A DNA stretch of 48,512 nt from Candidatus Nomurabacteria bacterium (GCA_943354205.1 CALRBJ010000001.1:1-48512), one strand, 5' to 3'. Positions 41,050-48,512 are shown, counted from the first letter of the stretch. Program-made: numbers and translations. Notes: generated from the letters alone by a model not told the origin.

Positions 41050-42111
41050 ATGGACTACAAAAAAGAAATCGAAGGTTTGATAGAGGCGGTGATAAATGAA
41101 AAGGGTTCAGACCTACATATTTCAGCTGGGCGCTCTCCGGCTATCCGTGTATCCGGTCAGCTGATCACACTCGTAAAGCATGAGCCGATGACCCAAGACG
41201 ACATGAAGGGTCTTTTAACCGAGATGATCGGCAAGGAAAGCACGGCTAAATTTTTAGAGCGCCAAGAAGCGGACTTCGCTTACAACTACAAAGGCGGAGA
41301 GGCGCGCTTGCGTGGAAATGCTTTTATCCACAAGGGGCAGATAGCCGTGGCTATGCGCCTGATACCAAAAGTAAAATCTTTATCTGAATTGAATTTACCC
41401 CAAGTTCTAGAAACATTTGCTCGTCGCAAGCAAGGATTTTTCCTCATCGTGGGTCCGGTAGGGCAGGGTAAATCCACCACTATGGCGGCCATGATCGACC
41501 TTATCAATCACGAGCGCGCCGAACACATCGTGACCATCGAAGATCCAGTGGAGTATCTTTTTGAACCGGCAAAGTCACTCATCGACCAGCGTGATGTGGG
41601 TATAGACACAAAGGATTTTAGCTCTGGACTCAAATCTATTTTCCGTGAGGATGTGAATGTGATCATGGTGGGGGAGATGCGCTCTCCGGAGACTATTGCA
41701 ACTGCGGTTACTGCTGCCGAGACCGGGCACTTGGTTTTCTCTACCTTGCATACGAACAATGCTTCGCAGACTATCGATCGCATCATCGATTCTTTCCCTC
41801 CGGAACAACAAGACCAAATCCGCGTCCAACTATCGGGTTCTTTGATCGGCATTCTTTCCCAAAGATTGGTGCCTCGCATCACCGGTGGGCGCGTGCCAGC
41901 GTATGAGCTTTTGATAAACAACAATGCCGTGGCCAATTTGATCCGTGAAAAGCGCACGCATGAGATCGATGTGGTCATCGAGACCGGCATGGGCGAGGGT
42001 ATGATCGATATGAATCGCTCTCTTCTAGAGCTCGTGCAAAAAGGCGAAATCACGATTGAAAACGCCTACCTTTATTCATTTAATCCAAAAGCGCTTGAAC
42101 GCTTAGTGTAA
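41050..42111 (+). CDS. pilT: Pilus retraction ATPase PilT
   Basis: Hexameric motor that depolymerises the pilus. Walker A GPVGQGKST from residue 135, Asp box TIEDPVEYLF, Walker B IMVGEMRS, His box STLHTNNA, and the PilT mark NAVANLIREKRTHEI (variant of AIRNLIRE). 353 residues, full length. Present with PilB and PilC, so both extension and retraction are encoded. Confidence 0.97.
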   Translation: MDYKKEIEGLIEAVINEKGSDLHISAGRSPAIRVSGQLITLVKHEPMTQDDMKGLLTEMIGKESTAKFLERQEADFAYNYKGGEARLRGNAFIHKGQIAVAMRLIPKVKSLSELNLPQVLETFARRKQGFFLIVGPVGQGKSTTMAAMIDLINHERAEHIVTIEDPVEYLFEPAKSLIDQRDVGIDTKDFSSGLKSIFREDVNVIMVGEMRSPETIATAVTAAETGHLVFSTLHTNNASQTIDRIIDSFPPEQQDQIRVQLSGSLIGILSQRLVPRITGGRVPAYELLINNNAVANLIREKRTHEIDVVIETGMGEGMIDMNRSLLELVQKGEITIENAYLYSFNPKALERLV

Positions 42112-42115
42112 CAAT

Positions 42116-43324
42116 ATGCCACTTTTTAAATACAAAGCAGTAGATGACAAAGGAGTAAAACGCGAAGGCTCGGTCGATGCGGTAAATAAAGACTTGGCCA
42201 TTTCTGCTCTGCAAAAAAGAGCTCTCGTGGTGGTTTCTATAGACGATGCTGACAAAAAACCCCTCCTGCAAATGGCAGTCTTTGAACATGTAAAGACCAA
42301 AGACATCGTCATCCTCTCCCGCCAAATCTCCACCCTTTTCGAAGCTCAAGTATCCGCGCTCAAAGCTTTTTCACTTTTGGCGGGTAATTCTGAAAATAAA
42401 TTGCTTTCTAAAAAGCTCACCGAAGTGGTGGATGATTTGCAGGCCGGATTTTCTATTTCAGGCGCTCTCGCCAAACACCCCGATGTTTTCTCAAACTTTT
42501 ATATAAACATGGTCAAAGCCGGCGAAGAGTCGGGCAAGTTAACACAGACATTCAATTTCTTGGCTGACTATCTCGATCGTCAGTATGCGCTCACTTCCAA
42601 AACTAAAAACGCTCTTATTTATCCAGCTTTTGTGATCGCCACCTTTTTTGTGGTCATGGGGCTTATGTTTACTATAGTCATTCCAAAGCTCTCTGCCATC
42701 ATCGTCGACTCTGGCCAGACTGTGCCTTTGTATACAAAGGTCGTCATCGGACTTTCCAATTTCTTTGTGCACTACGGTATTTTCATTCTGATCTTGATCA
42801 TAGTTTTTGGCTTTTATCTCTGGCGTCTTTCCAAAAGCCAGTCTGGTAAAACATATTTGGACGGGGTCAAGATTTCTTTTCCGGCTGTCGGCAAACTTTT
42901 TACCAAGCTCTACCTTTCGCGCATCGCCGACAATCTCGACACCATGCTCTCGGCTGGTATCCCTATCGTGCGCGCTATCGAAATCACCGGTGCGGTGGTG
43001 GGCAATAAAGTCTACGAAGATGTTATGAAGCAAGCTGAAGAAGATGTAAAGTCTGGTCTCTCGCTGTCCTCTGCTTTCGAGAAAAATCATGAAGTCATTC
43101 CCGGCATCATGGTCCAAATGGTAAAAGTGGGCGAAGAAACTGGCTCTCTCGGCCAAATATTGAAAACTCTCGCCAATTTTTATAAAAGGGAAGTCGACGA
43201 TGCGGTGGATACCCTCGTGGGCTTGATCGAACCGATCATGATTGTGGCGCTCGGCTTGGGTGTCGGCGTACTTTTGACCTCTGTGCTTGTACCTATCTAC
43301 AATATTGCGGGAGGGATACAGTAA
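42116..43324 (+). CDS. pilC: Pilus platform membrane protein PilC
   Basis: Polytopic GspF/PilC protein that couples the motors to pilin addition. 402 residues, two T2SSF domains (about 60-185 and 265-390), three membrane spans. Motifs AFSLLAGNSENKLLSKKL and VKAGEESGKL/VKVGEETGSL in the two halves. Last gene of the machinery unit; hairpins follow. Confidence 0.96.
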   Translation: MPLFKYKAVDDKGVKREGSVDAVNKDLAISALQKRALVVVSIDDADKKPLLQMAVFEHVKTKDIVILSRQISTLFEAQVSALKAFSLLAGNSENKLLSKKLTEVVDDLQAGFSISGALAKHPDVFSNFYINMVKAGEESGKLTQTFNFLADYLDRQYALTSKTKNALIYPAFVIATFFVVMGLMFTIVIPKLSAIIVDSGQTVPLYTKVVIGLSNFFVHYGIFILILIIVFGFYLWRLSKSQSGKTYLDGVKISFPAVGKLFTKLYLSRIADNLDTMLSAGIPIVRAIEITGAVVGNKVYEDVMKQAEEDVKSGLSLSSAFEKNHEVIPGIMVQMVKVGEETGSLGQILKTLANFYKREVDDAVDTLVGLIEPIMIVALGLGVGVLLTSVLVPIYNIAGGIQ

Positions 43325-43331
43325 ATCTAAA

Positions 43332-43452
43332 ACCCCTACCCGGAAATTTTCTAAAAAAATTTACCGACCTCCCCCTTTGTAGGGGGAGGTTTTGCTTCCC
43401 CATTACTAAAGGGGGAAGTCGACACGAAGCGTAGCGAAGTGCGGTTAGGGGT
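43332..43452. repeat. Palindromic repeat element after pilC, also a terminator
   Basis: Outer 7-bp inverted repeat ACCCCTA (43332-43338) and TAGGGGT (43446-43452) enclose two hairpins: a perfect 10-bp stem (43367-43376 with 43381-43390) followed by TTTT, a good terminator for the pilus machinery unit, and CTTCCCC (43395-43401) with GGGGAAG (43412-43418). Same family as the elements at 3.9, 18.7, 35.3 and 44.6 kb. Confidence 0.7.
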
Positions 43453-43500
43453 GCTTAAGTTATCCACAACCCGCACTCTTCCCACTATGTTTTTCTTTAG

Positions 43501-43509
43501 TGCTATAAT
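43501..43509 (+). promoter_or_regulatory. Extended -10 promoter of the first pilin
   Basis: TGC plus TATAAT (43504-43509). Predicted start about 43516 and a ~78-nt leader, the longest in the pilus region, with a CTTCC/GGAAG hairpin. Confidence 0.6.
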
Positions 43510-43593
43510 TGGTCCATTAGAAGATTAGGTCGTTCTGCTCCTTCCCTTGGAAGAGGGAGTGGAAATAAATTAATTAAAATTAGAAAGTTTAAT

Positions 43594-44040
43594 ATGAAAA
43601 ATAACAAAGGTTTTACTTTGATTGAACTCCTCGTGGTCATCGCTATCATCGGCATCTTGGCTTCAGTAGTTCTCGCTTCTCTAGGTTCTGCTCGCAACAA
43701 AGGCAAGGACGCTGCAGTAAAGAGCCAAATGGCAAATATGCGTGCACAAGCAGAATTGTATTCACAAGCCAATACTGGAACTGGTACTGCTGCTGGTTAT
43801 GGTACAGCCTCACTATGTTCAGCTGGTATGTTTAACACTGGAACTGATAATCTTTCAAACCTAGTATCAGGCCTTACTACCGCCGGTGCTACAGGCGTGG
43901 TGTGTGGATCTACTCCAACTCTTTGGTCTGTTGGAGCCACTCTCCCTAGTAGTAGTAGTAGTTACTGGTGCGTAGACTCAACTGGTAAGTCTCAAACAGA
44001 ACCTGCTGCTCCTGCAGCCGGCGCTACTGCTTGTGTCTAA
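43594..44040 (+). CDS. Type IV pilin, probable major subunit (1)
   Basis: 148 residues. Class-III signal MKNNKG|FTLIELLVVIAIIGILASVVL, cut by PilD after Gly6; Glu5 of the mature protein present. Small Ser/Thr/Ala-rich globular part with four Cys. Separate promoter with a long leader and its own terminator, consistent with high expression as a major pilin (inference). Confidence 0.95.
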   Translation: MKNNKGFTLIELLVVIAIIGILASVVLASLGSARNKGKDAAVKSQMANMRAQAELYSQANTGTGTAAGYGTASLCSAGMFNTGTDNLSNLVSGLTTAGATGVVCGSTPTLWSVGATLPSSSSSYWCVDSTGKSQTEPAAPAAGATACV

Positions 44041-44057
44041 TCAATAGTTGATTTACA

Positions 44058-44082
44058 AAAAACCCCGCTTGCGGGGTTTTTT
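44058..44082 (+). terminator. Terminator after pilin 1
   Basis: 10-bp stem (44058-44067 with 44072-44081) and loop CTTG, with a T-tract. The same hairpin recurs at 44710-44734. Confidence 0.9.
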
Positions 44083-44090
44083 GTTGGGTG

Positions 44091-44096
44091 TATAAT
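44091..44096 (+). promoter_or_regulatory. -10 box giving leaderless pilin 2 mRNA
   Basis: TATAAT followed by exactly 6 nt and ATG at 44103. It rules out the upstream GTG at 44088, which overlaps the -10. Confidence 0.6.
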
Positions 44097-44102
44097 TTAA
44101 TC

Positions 44103-44615
44103 ATGAAAAATAAAAATGTGAGAGGTTTTACTTTAATAGAATTATTAGTTGTTATTGCGATTATTGGAATTTTAGCAGCGGTTATTTTGCCTTCGCTAGG
44201 TTCTTCCCGTGAAAAGGGTAAAGAGACAGCGGTAAAAGCCCAGCTTGCAAACATTCGTTCACAAGCCGAGCTTTATAACCAAACAAACGGTGGGGAATAC
44301 AATACTAGCGCCACAGTAGTAGATGCCGGTGCATCGTGCACAGCCACAGTCACTGGTTCTATGTATGATTCTACCGCCACAAACAATGCCGCTACCTTGA
44401 TAGCAGGTATTATAACTGCCGGTGGCGTACCTACTTGCTACTCAAGCTCATCTGATTGGGCGGTGGCATCTACCTTGCCGACGACAGCCGGAGGCGCATG
44501 GTGCGTAGACTCAAAAGGCACTTCTCGCGGAGCTGATGCCTCGGGCACTGCCTACGACTCAGTCACAGGTGGAACCACTCCAGCTTTGACTGTGGGTACG
44601 GCGAGTTGTAATTAA
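44103..44615 (+). CDS. Type IV pilin (2)
   Basis: 170 residues from ATG 44103: MKNKNVRG|FTLIELLVVIAIIGILAAVILPSLGSSREKG. Strong similarity to pilin 1 in the first ~60 residues and divergent in the C-terminal part; several Cys. The start is chosen over GTG 44088 by the -10 position and by leader length. Own promoter and terminator; the pair with pilin 1 looks like a duplication. Confidence 0.93.
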   Translation: MKNKNVRGFTLIELLVVIAIIGILAAVILPSLGSSREKGKETAVKAQLANIRSQAELYNQTNGGEYNTSATVVDAGASCTATVTGSMYDSTATNNAATLIAGIITAGGVPTCYSSSSDWAVASTLPTTAGGAWCVDSKGTSRGADASGTAYDSVTGGTTPALTVGTASCN

Positions 44616-44621
44616 TTTTCT

Positions 44622-44694
44622 GCACCCCACCCCGCTCCTCACTACGCTCGGAGTCGACCCTCCCCTTGCTAAGGGGAGGGAAAGGGAGGGGTGC
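44622..44694. repeat. Palindromic repeat element after pilin 2
   Basis: Outer inverted repeat GCACCCC (44622-44628) and GGGGTGC (44688-44694) and an inner perfect 10-bp stem (44658-44667 with 44671-44680). Same family as the other GC-rich palindromes. Confidence 0.75.
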
Positions 44695-44709
44695 GAAATC
44701 TAGAACTCA

Positions 44710-44734
44710 AAAAACCCCGCTTGCGGGGTTTTTT
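44710..44734 (+). terminator. Terminator before pilin 3
   Basis: Same stem and loop as 44058-44082, with a T-tract to 44734. Confidence 0.88.
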
Positions 44735-44745
44735 GTTTGCCATGT

Positions 44746-44751
44746 TATAAT
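44746..44751 (+). promoter_or_regulatory. -10 box of the pilin 3-pilD unit
   Basis: TATAAT with predicted start about 44758 and a ~23-nt A/T-rich leader lacking a Shine-Dalgarno motif. Confidence 0.5.
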
Positions 44752-44780
44752 TATCCTAATTAAAATAATTTATAAATAAT

Positions 44781-45260
44781 ATGAAAAACACTAAAAAAGG
44801 TTTTACCCTAATTGAATTGCTTGTAGTCATCGCTATTATCGGCGTTCTCGCTGCGGTTATAATCGCATCAATAAATAGCGCTCGAGCTCGTGGTCGCGAC
44901 GCTCAAAGAGTTTCTGATATTCGCCAACTCTCTACTGCGCTTGAACTTTATTACAATTCGAATGGTTTTGTTTATCCAGCAAAAGGTCCGGCTTTTACGG
45001 CAAACCCATCAGTTTTAGTCACTCAAGGTTTTATTCCTAAAATCCCGACAGATCCAAGCACTGGTTCAAATTATCTATACTTTGGATTGGGTAGCGGGGC
45101 AGGCGCTTGCACGGGCTATCACTTGGGCGCCACTATGGAGAGTGGCAATGCTGTCTTGAACACCGATGCCGATGCGGCCGCAAGCACTGGTTGCGCTGGC
45201 AATGGAGGCTCTGCGGTGGATTTTGCCGGCACTGATCCTGTCTACGACATAAAAAAATAA
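44781..45260 (+). CDS. Type IV pilin / pseudopilin (3)
   Basis: 159 residues: MKNTKKG|FTLIELLVVIAIIGVLAAVIIASINSARARGRDAQRVSDIRQLSTALELYYN, which is the type II secretion GspG-like pattern (RDxxRxxDI...L..ALE.YY). Two Cys near the C-terminus. Its stop overlaps the pilD start (TAATG), so pilin 3 and its peptidase are translated together. Confidence 0.94.
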   Translation: MKNTKKGFTLIELLVVIAIIGVLAAVIIASINSARARGRDAQRVSDIRQLSTALELYYNSNGFVYPAKGPAFTANPSVLVTQGFIPKIPTDPSTGSNYLYFGLGSGAGACTGYHLGATMESGNAVLNTDADAAASTGCAGNGGSAVDFAGTDPVYDIKK

Positions 45261-46066
45261 TGGACTACCTACTTGGCATAATCATATTTCTGTTTGGTAC
45301 CATAATAGGAAGCTTTTTGAATGTCGTTATATTTAGGTTCAATACCCAAAGGGGTTTGGGTGGGCGAAGCGCCTGCGCCAATTGCAATAAAAAGTTGGAA
45401 GCGCACGAGCTCATACCCGTCGTGTCCTACATACTCCAAGGAGGCAAGTGCAAGAAATGCAAAAGCAAAATTTCGGTTCAGTATCCGATAGTCGAACTGC
45501 TCTCTGGCTTGATTTTCGCTTTGCTTTTTTACAAATTGCACTATGTGCTCGCTCTATCTCCTGCCAATTTTGCTTTCATGATCGTTTACTACGCGTATCT
45601 CATGTCAATCTTGCTCGTCATCGCCGTCTACGATGCAAAACACAAAATAATTCCAAACTCTTTATCGTATCTTTTTTCTTTCGTTGCATTCTTAGGTTTA
45701 TTCTTTATCACTTCGCATGGTTTTTCTCCTCACTTGCCGACATTGGGCCAGATTCTTTCCGGCCCCTTTCTCGCTACGCCTTTTGTTTTGATTTTTCTAC
45801 TTTCACAAGGCAAGTGGATGGGTTTGGGCGATGGCAAGCTCGCGCTCGGCATAGGTTTTATGCTTGGCCTTTCGCACGGCATCGCTTCCATACTCCTTGC
45901 TTTTTGGTCGGGGGCGATCATATCGATATTTATTCTGCTCTCTCGCGCTCGTGGGTACAATATGAACAGTGAGATTCCATTTGCGCCGTTTATGATATTC
46001 GGGCTCATGATCGCTTTTTTCTTTAGTATAGATTTGGGTACGATTGCTGGCTGGTTTATTTTGTAA
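45260..46066 (+). CDS. pilD: Prepilin peptidase PilD
   Basis: Aspartic membrane peptidase that cuts and often N-methylates prepilins. N-terminal domain with Cys39, Cys42, Cys64 and Cys67 zinc site, eight hydrophobic spans, catalytic Asp125 (YDAKHKIIPN) and Asp191 (GLGDGKLALG). 268 residues, full length. Overlaps pilin 3 and the next gene by TAATG at both ends. Confidence 0.97.
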   Translation: MDYLLGIIIFLFGTIIGSFLNVVIFRFNTQRGLGGRSACANCNKKLEAHELIPVVSYILQGGKCKKCKSKISVQYPIVELLSGLIFALLFYKLHYVLALSPANFAFMIVYYAYLMSILLVIAVYDAKHKIIPNSLSYLFSFVAFLGLFFITSHGFSPHLPTLGQILSGPFLATPFVLIFLLSQGKWMGLGDGKLALGIGFMLGLSHGIASILLAFWSGAIISIFILLSRARGYNMNSEIPFAPFMIFGLMIAFFFSIDLGTIAGWFIL

Positions 46067-46677
46067 TGAAAAAAAATATCAAAAATAATTTAGGGTTTAC
46101 CTTCATAGAGATCATCACGGTTATTTCTATATTTTCTATTATGGCCGGAGTGGTGCTATTTAATTTTTCCGACTTTACCGACAGTGTGAATATTCAAAAT
46201 CTAATCCAAGATGTGGCGCTCGAGTTCAATCTGGCTCAGCGTTCAGCTATCACAGGCCTCATACAAACCGATCCAAACAAGCAATTCATCGCGGGTCAGC
46301 CCCCTATGTATGGTGTGTATTTCAATCAAATAGATCCTTCTAAGTTTATTTATTTCTTGTCTCCAGACGGGAATACTGTTTTGGACTACACCGGAAATCC
46401 TTTTACCAGTTGCAGTCAGAACAATGAATGTTTGGATGTGATCACCATGAATGGTGGCAATGTGTCGAATATATACATAGACAATGGCACAGGGGAGTCG
46501 GTTTGTTCTGCGCCTTGCGAGCTCTCGATCACTTTCGTCAGGCCTTTCCCAGATGCTACCATATATGCGAATGGCGTGCCGGTCTTATCCTCGGCTCGCA
46601 TAGAGATCTCTAGCGCAAGTGGAAATTTTGCGAGGTCAGTGCGCGTGAGGGCGAGTGGTCAAATAAGCGTGGAATAA
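46066..46677 (+). CDS. Minor pilin-like protein (GspH/FimT-like)
   Basis: 203 residues: signal MKKNIKNNLG|FTFIEIITVISIFSIMAGVVLF with mature Glu5, then ALEFNLAQRSAITG typical of GspH/FimT. Several Cys. Likely part of a minor-pilin priming complex with the next three genes. Coupled to pilD by TAATG. Confidence 0.88.
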   Translation: MKKNIKNNLGFTFIEIITVISIFSIMAGVVLFNFSDFTDSVNIQNLIQDVALEFNLAQRSAITGLIQTDPNKQFIAGQPPMYGVYFNQIDPSKFIYFLSPDGNTVLDYTGNPFTSCSQNNECLDVITMNGGNVSNIYIDNGTGESVCSAPCELSITFVRPFPDATIYANGVPVLSSARIEISSASGNFARSVRVRASGQISVE

Positions 46678-46678
46678 T

Positions 46679-47281
46679 ATGAAAAACAACAAAGGTTTTA
46701 CAATAATAGAAATGATGATAGCGATAGCGCTTTTTGTGATCATCGTCGAGCTCGGCATCGGCGCCGCGCTAAATACTACCGATTTGCACAACAAGACCAA
46801 GGCTCTGCGCGCGCTCGAAGACAATTTGAGCTTTGTCATGGAAGACATGTCGCGAAATATTCGCCTGGGTACGAATTATCACTGTTTCAATTCCGGTGAG
46901 ACTGTGGGGCCATCCGCGTCTATCGAAAATCCACAAGACTGCCCAAACAATTCTGGCGTGGTCGCGATCGAGTCTTTCAATGGGGCTTCTGGCAATGCAA
47001 ACGATCAGATCATTTATGCTATTACAGGCTCTGGTAATTTGCAAAAGTCTAAAAACGGTGGGACCACTTTTGCCAATTTAAATTCCACGAATAATAACGA
47101 AAAAATAAGTTTCGATGTATTGCGTTCTGGTTTTACCGTCATCGGTTCTGACAATCTAGCTAGCAATGACTATTCACAGCCGAGAGTGATCATCCGTCTT
47201 TCTGGCAGTATAGAATACAAGAGTCAGGATTATCCTTTTAACATAGAGACCACTGTGTCTGCTCGCGCCACTGATGATTAA
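46679..47281 (+). CDS. Minor pilin-like protein (GspJ/PilW-like)
   Basis: 200 residues: MKNNKG|FTIIEMMIAIALFVIIVELGIGAAL with mature Glu5, then LEDNLSFVMEDMSRNIRLG, the pattern of GspJ/PilW. 1 bp after the previous stop. Part of the minor-pilin block. Confidence 0.87.
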   Translation: MKNNKGFTIIEMMIAIALFVIIVELGIGAALNTTDLHNKTKALRALEDNLSFVMEDMSRNIRLGTNYHCFNSGETVGPSASIENPQDCPNNSGVVAIESFNGASGNANDQIIYAITGSGNLQKSKNGGTTFANLNSTNNNEKISFDVLRSGFTVIGSDNLASNDYSQPRVIIRLSGSIEYKSQDYPFNIETTVSARATDD

Positions 47282-47930
47282 ATATATGAATAAAATTTCC
47301 AATTTCCAATTTCCAATTTTCAAGAAAGCCGAGTCAAAGAATGGTGGCTTTACGATTATCGAAACACTCGTGGCCATTTCTATTTTTACCGTTTCTATCC
47401 TAGGCATCATTGTGGCGACATCTTTCGGTATTTCAGATTCCACTTATGTAAAGAATCGCCTGACTGCCACATATCTGGCACAAGAAGGCCTAGAGCTCGT
47501 GCACAATGTCCGAGATTCCCAATCTCTCTATGCTGATAGCAATGGTTGGGATCATTTTCTCTCCTCGCTTTCCTCATGTCTACCTACGGGAACTAGTTCT
47601 GGTTGCGATATAGATCCTCGCGCTGATCTTTTTGGTGGGCCGATTAGTTTTTCTGGCACACCAGTTCCAGTAGCATCGTGCCCGATCTCTGGTTGTTCTC
47701 TTGTTTACAATCAAAACAATGGCTTTTATGAGCGTAGCGCAAATAGCCAGGCTACTTTTAAAAGATATGTCACCATCGGCGGGTCCAATCCTCTTTGGAT
47801 AAATTACAATCCCGAAGGCGAGGTCAGTGTGGTTTCTACGGTCACATTTACTTATGGTGACAAGGTGGGGACTGTCTCTATGTCGGAGAATTTATTAAAT
47901 TGGATAGATCCAGTCGGTTCTAGCAATTAA
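47274..47930 (+). CDS. Minor pilin-like protein (GspI/PilV-like)
   Basis: 218 residues from ATG 47274, or 214 from ATG 47286. Pilin motif NGG|FTIIETLVAISIFTVSILGIIVAT, preceded by an unusually long N-terminal leader (~26 residues) whose DNA (47294-47321) is a 7-nt tandem repeat of AATTTCC; then YLAQEGLELVHNVRD, typical of PilV/GspI. The first start overlaps the previous stop by 8 bp. Confidence 0.85.
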   Translation: MIKYMNKISNFQFPIFKKAESKNGGFTIIETLVAISIFTVSILGIIVATSFGISDSTYVKNRLTATYLAQEGLELVHNVRDSQSLYADSNGWDHFLSSLSSCLPTGTSSGCDIDPRADLFGGPISFSGTPVPVASCPISGCSLVYNQNNGFYERSANSQATFKRYVTIGGSNPLWINYNPEGEVSVVSTVTFTYGDKVGTVSMSENLLNWIDPVGSSN

Positions 47931-47933
47931 AAA

Positions 47934-48485
47934 ATGAAAAAAAATATTTTTAAAAATAAATATCAAAATAAAAATAAAGGCTTTGTCATTCTCTATTCTG
48001 TTTTGGTGGCGAGCATACTGCTCTCGGTAGCTCTTGGTATTTCCAGTATTTCCTTGAAAGAGATCAGGCTCTCTGCGAGTGCCAAAGAGGGCAATGTCGC
48101 TTTCTTCGCCGCTGACACTGGCGTCGAGTGCGGATTATTTTTCGACAAAAAAGGATATTTTGATCCTGGTAATCAGCCGGTAAATCCGATATTTTGCAAT
48201 GCTTCACCGGTGACTATCACTTCAGGCGTAGGCACTAGTTTTGACTTTACTATTTCTAATTCTGGTGGAGGAAATGCTATAGTGCATGTGATCAAAGACA
48301 CAGTAAATGGTTCTACCACCATAGATTCCAAGGGGTACAATACAAATGTTCTAAACGCTCCAAACAGGGTAGAGCGCGAAATAGAAGTTACCTATGCCCT
48401 TACCTCTACTCCTCCTGCCGGTGGTGGGTCAGGTGGAGGCTCGGGCGGAGGTTCTGGTGGCGGAGGAGGCGGATCAGGAATCTAA
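47934..48485 (+). CDS. Minor pilin-like protein (PilX/GspK-like) with Gly/Ser tail
   Basis: 183 residues. Leader MKKNIFKNKYQNKNKG|FVILYSVLVASILLSVALGI; mature Glu5 is absent (FVILY), as in GspK/PilX tip subunits. AADTGVECG resembles the PilX (A)xxG region. The last ~25 residues are almost only Gly and Ser (GGGSGGGSGGG-type), a possible flexible tether or low-complexity tail. Last full gene in the window. Confidence 0.83.
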   Translation: MKKNIFKNKYQNKNKGFVILYSVLVASILLSVALGISSISLKEIRLSASAKEGNVAFFAADTGVECGLFFDKKGYFDPGNQPVNPIFCNASPVTITSGVGTSFDFTISNSGGGNAIVHVIKDTVNGSTTIDSKGYNTNVLNAPNRVEREIEVTYALTSTPPAGGGSGGGSGGGSGGGGGGSGI

Positions 48486-48496
48486 TTTTTATAAAT

Positions 48497-48512
48497 ATGG
48501 ATGATCAGAAAA
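48497..48512 (+). CDS. Start of a further gene, truncated by window edge
   Basis: ATG at 48497 followed by five codons' worth of sequence (MDDQK), 11 bp after the previous stop. It is probably the next gene of the minor-pilin unit; the product cannot be named. Confidence 0.4.

Noticed and set aside
44088..44102. GTG at 44088 as start of pilin 2
   Set aside because: It overlaps the -10 box; ATG at 44103 is 6 nt after the -10 and gives a normal pilin leader.
1..48512. CRISPR array, insertion sequence, prophage or rRNA genes
   Set aside because: No regularly spaced repeats, transposase, integrase, phage or rRNA sequence found on reading both strands.

Overview
The window looks like a chromosome segment of a Candidate Phyla Radiation bacterium (Ca. 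Patescibacteria), most likely of the Parcubacteria/Paceibacteria group. The reasons are an S10-spc-type ribosomal operon with no rpmD (L30) between rpsE and rplO and no rpmC (L29) between rplP and rpsQ, a zinc-ribbon S14, short intergenic gaps, a Parcubacteria-style type IV pilus operon, and start codons that almost never have a Shine-Dalgarno motif. TAA, TAG and TGA are all used as ordinary stops, so this is code 11 and not the UGA=Gly code of Gracilibacteria/Absconditabacteria.

Layout. 1-12.7 kb: end of tuf, then rpsJ-rplC-rplD-rplW-rplB, rpsS-rplV-rpsC-rplP-rpsQ-rplN-rplX-rplE, rpsN-rpsH-rplF-rplR-rpsE-rplO-secY, and adk-map. Internal terminators and promoters (about 3.95, 7.36 and 11.33 kb) divide this into four units. 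12.8-21.2 kb: an unrecognised gene, a large TraG/VirB4-like ATPase, a hicBA toxin-antitoxin pair, a possible GlcG-like protein, ndk, a strong candidate 6S-like RNA gene, a small membrane protein, a beta-CASP nuclease and a LOG-family protein. 21.2-26.2 kb: infC-rpmI-rplT and smpB-ssrA (tmRNA) on the minus strand, a small hairpin RNA candidate, a MazF/PemK-like gene, ftsH and a tRNA-Ile with anticodon UAU. 26.2-36 kb: a secreted/anchored protein, a small DUF5663-like protein beside a 1057-residue protein of unknown function, recG behind a histidine kinase/receiver pair, tRNA-Ser(GCU), an acyltransferase and comF. 36-48.5 kb: a type IV pilus locus, pilM-N-O-(P-like)-B-receiver-T-C, then three pilins, the prepilin peptidase pilD and four minor pilin-like genes, continuing past the window end.

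How it works together. The first half is core translation and secretion; smpB-ssrA and ftsH provide ribosome rescue and membrane quality control; the last 12 kb encode a complete pilus machine (platform, extension and retraction motors, prepilin peptidase, major and minor pilins), with ComF nearby suggesting DNA uptake.

Most notable signals: (i) pilB is cut by an in-frame TAG with a GTG restart one codon later; (ii) at least five genes have a -10 box exactly 6 nt before the start codon, predicting leaderless mRNAs; (iii) at least 11 predicted promoters share GC (usually TGC) directly before the -10; (iv) an unannotated ~180-nt RNA with its own promoter, a 21-bp closing helix and a terminator; (v) tRNA-Ile(UAU); (vi) a tmRNA with a non-canonical T-loop and a long tag ending AYALA; (vii) a promoter whose -10 is the loop of a terminator hairpin, followed by a structured leader before rpsN; (viii) two families of intergenic repeats, one of them placed just before ribosomal protein genes.
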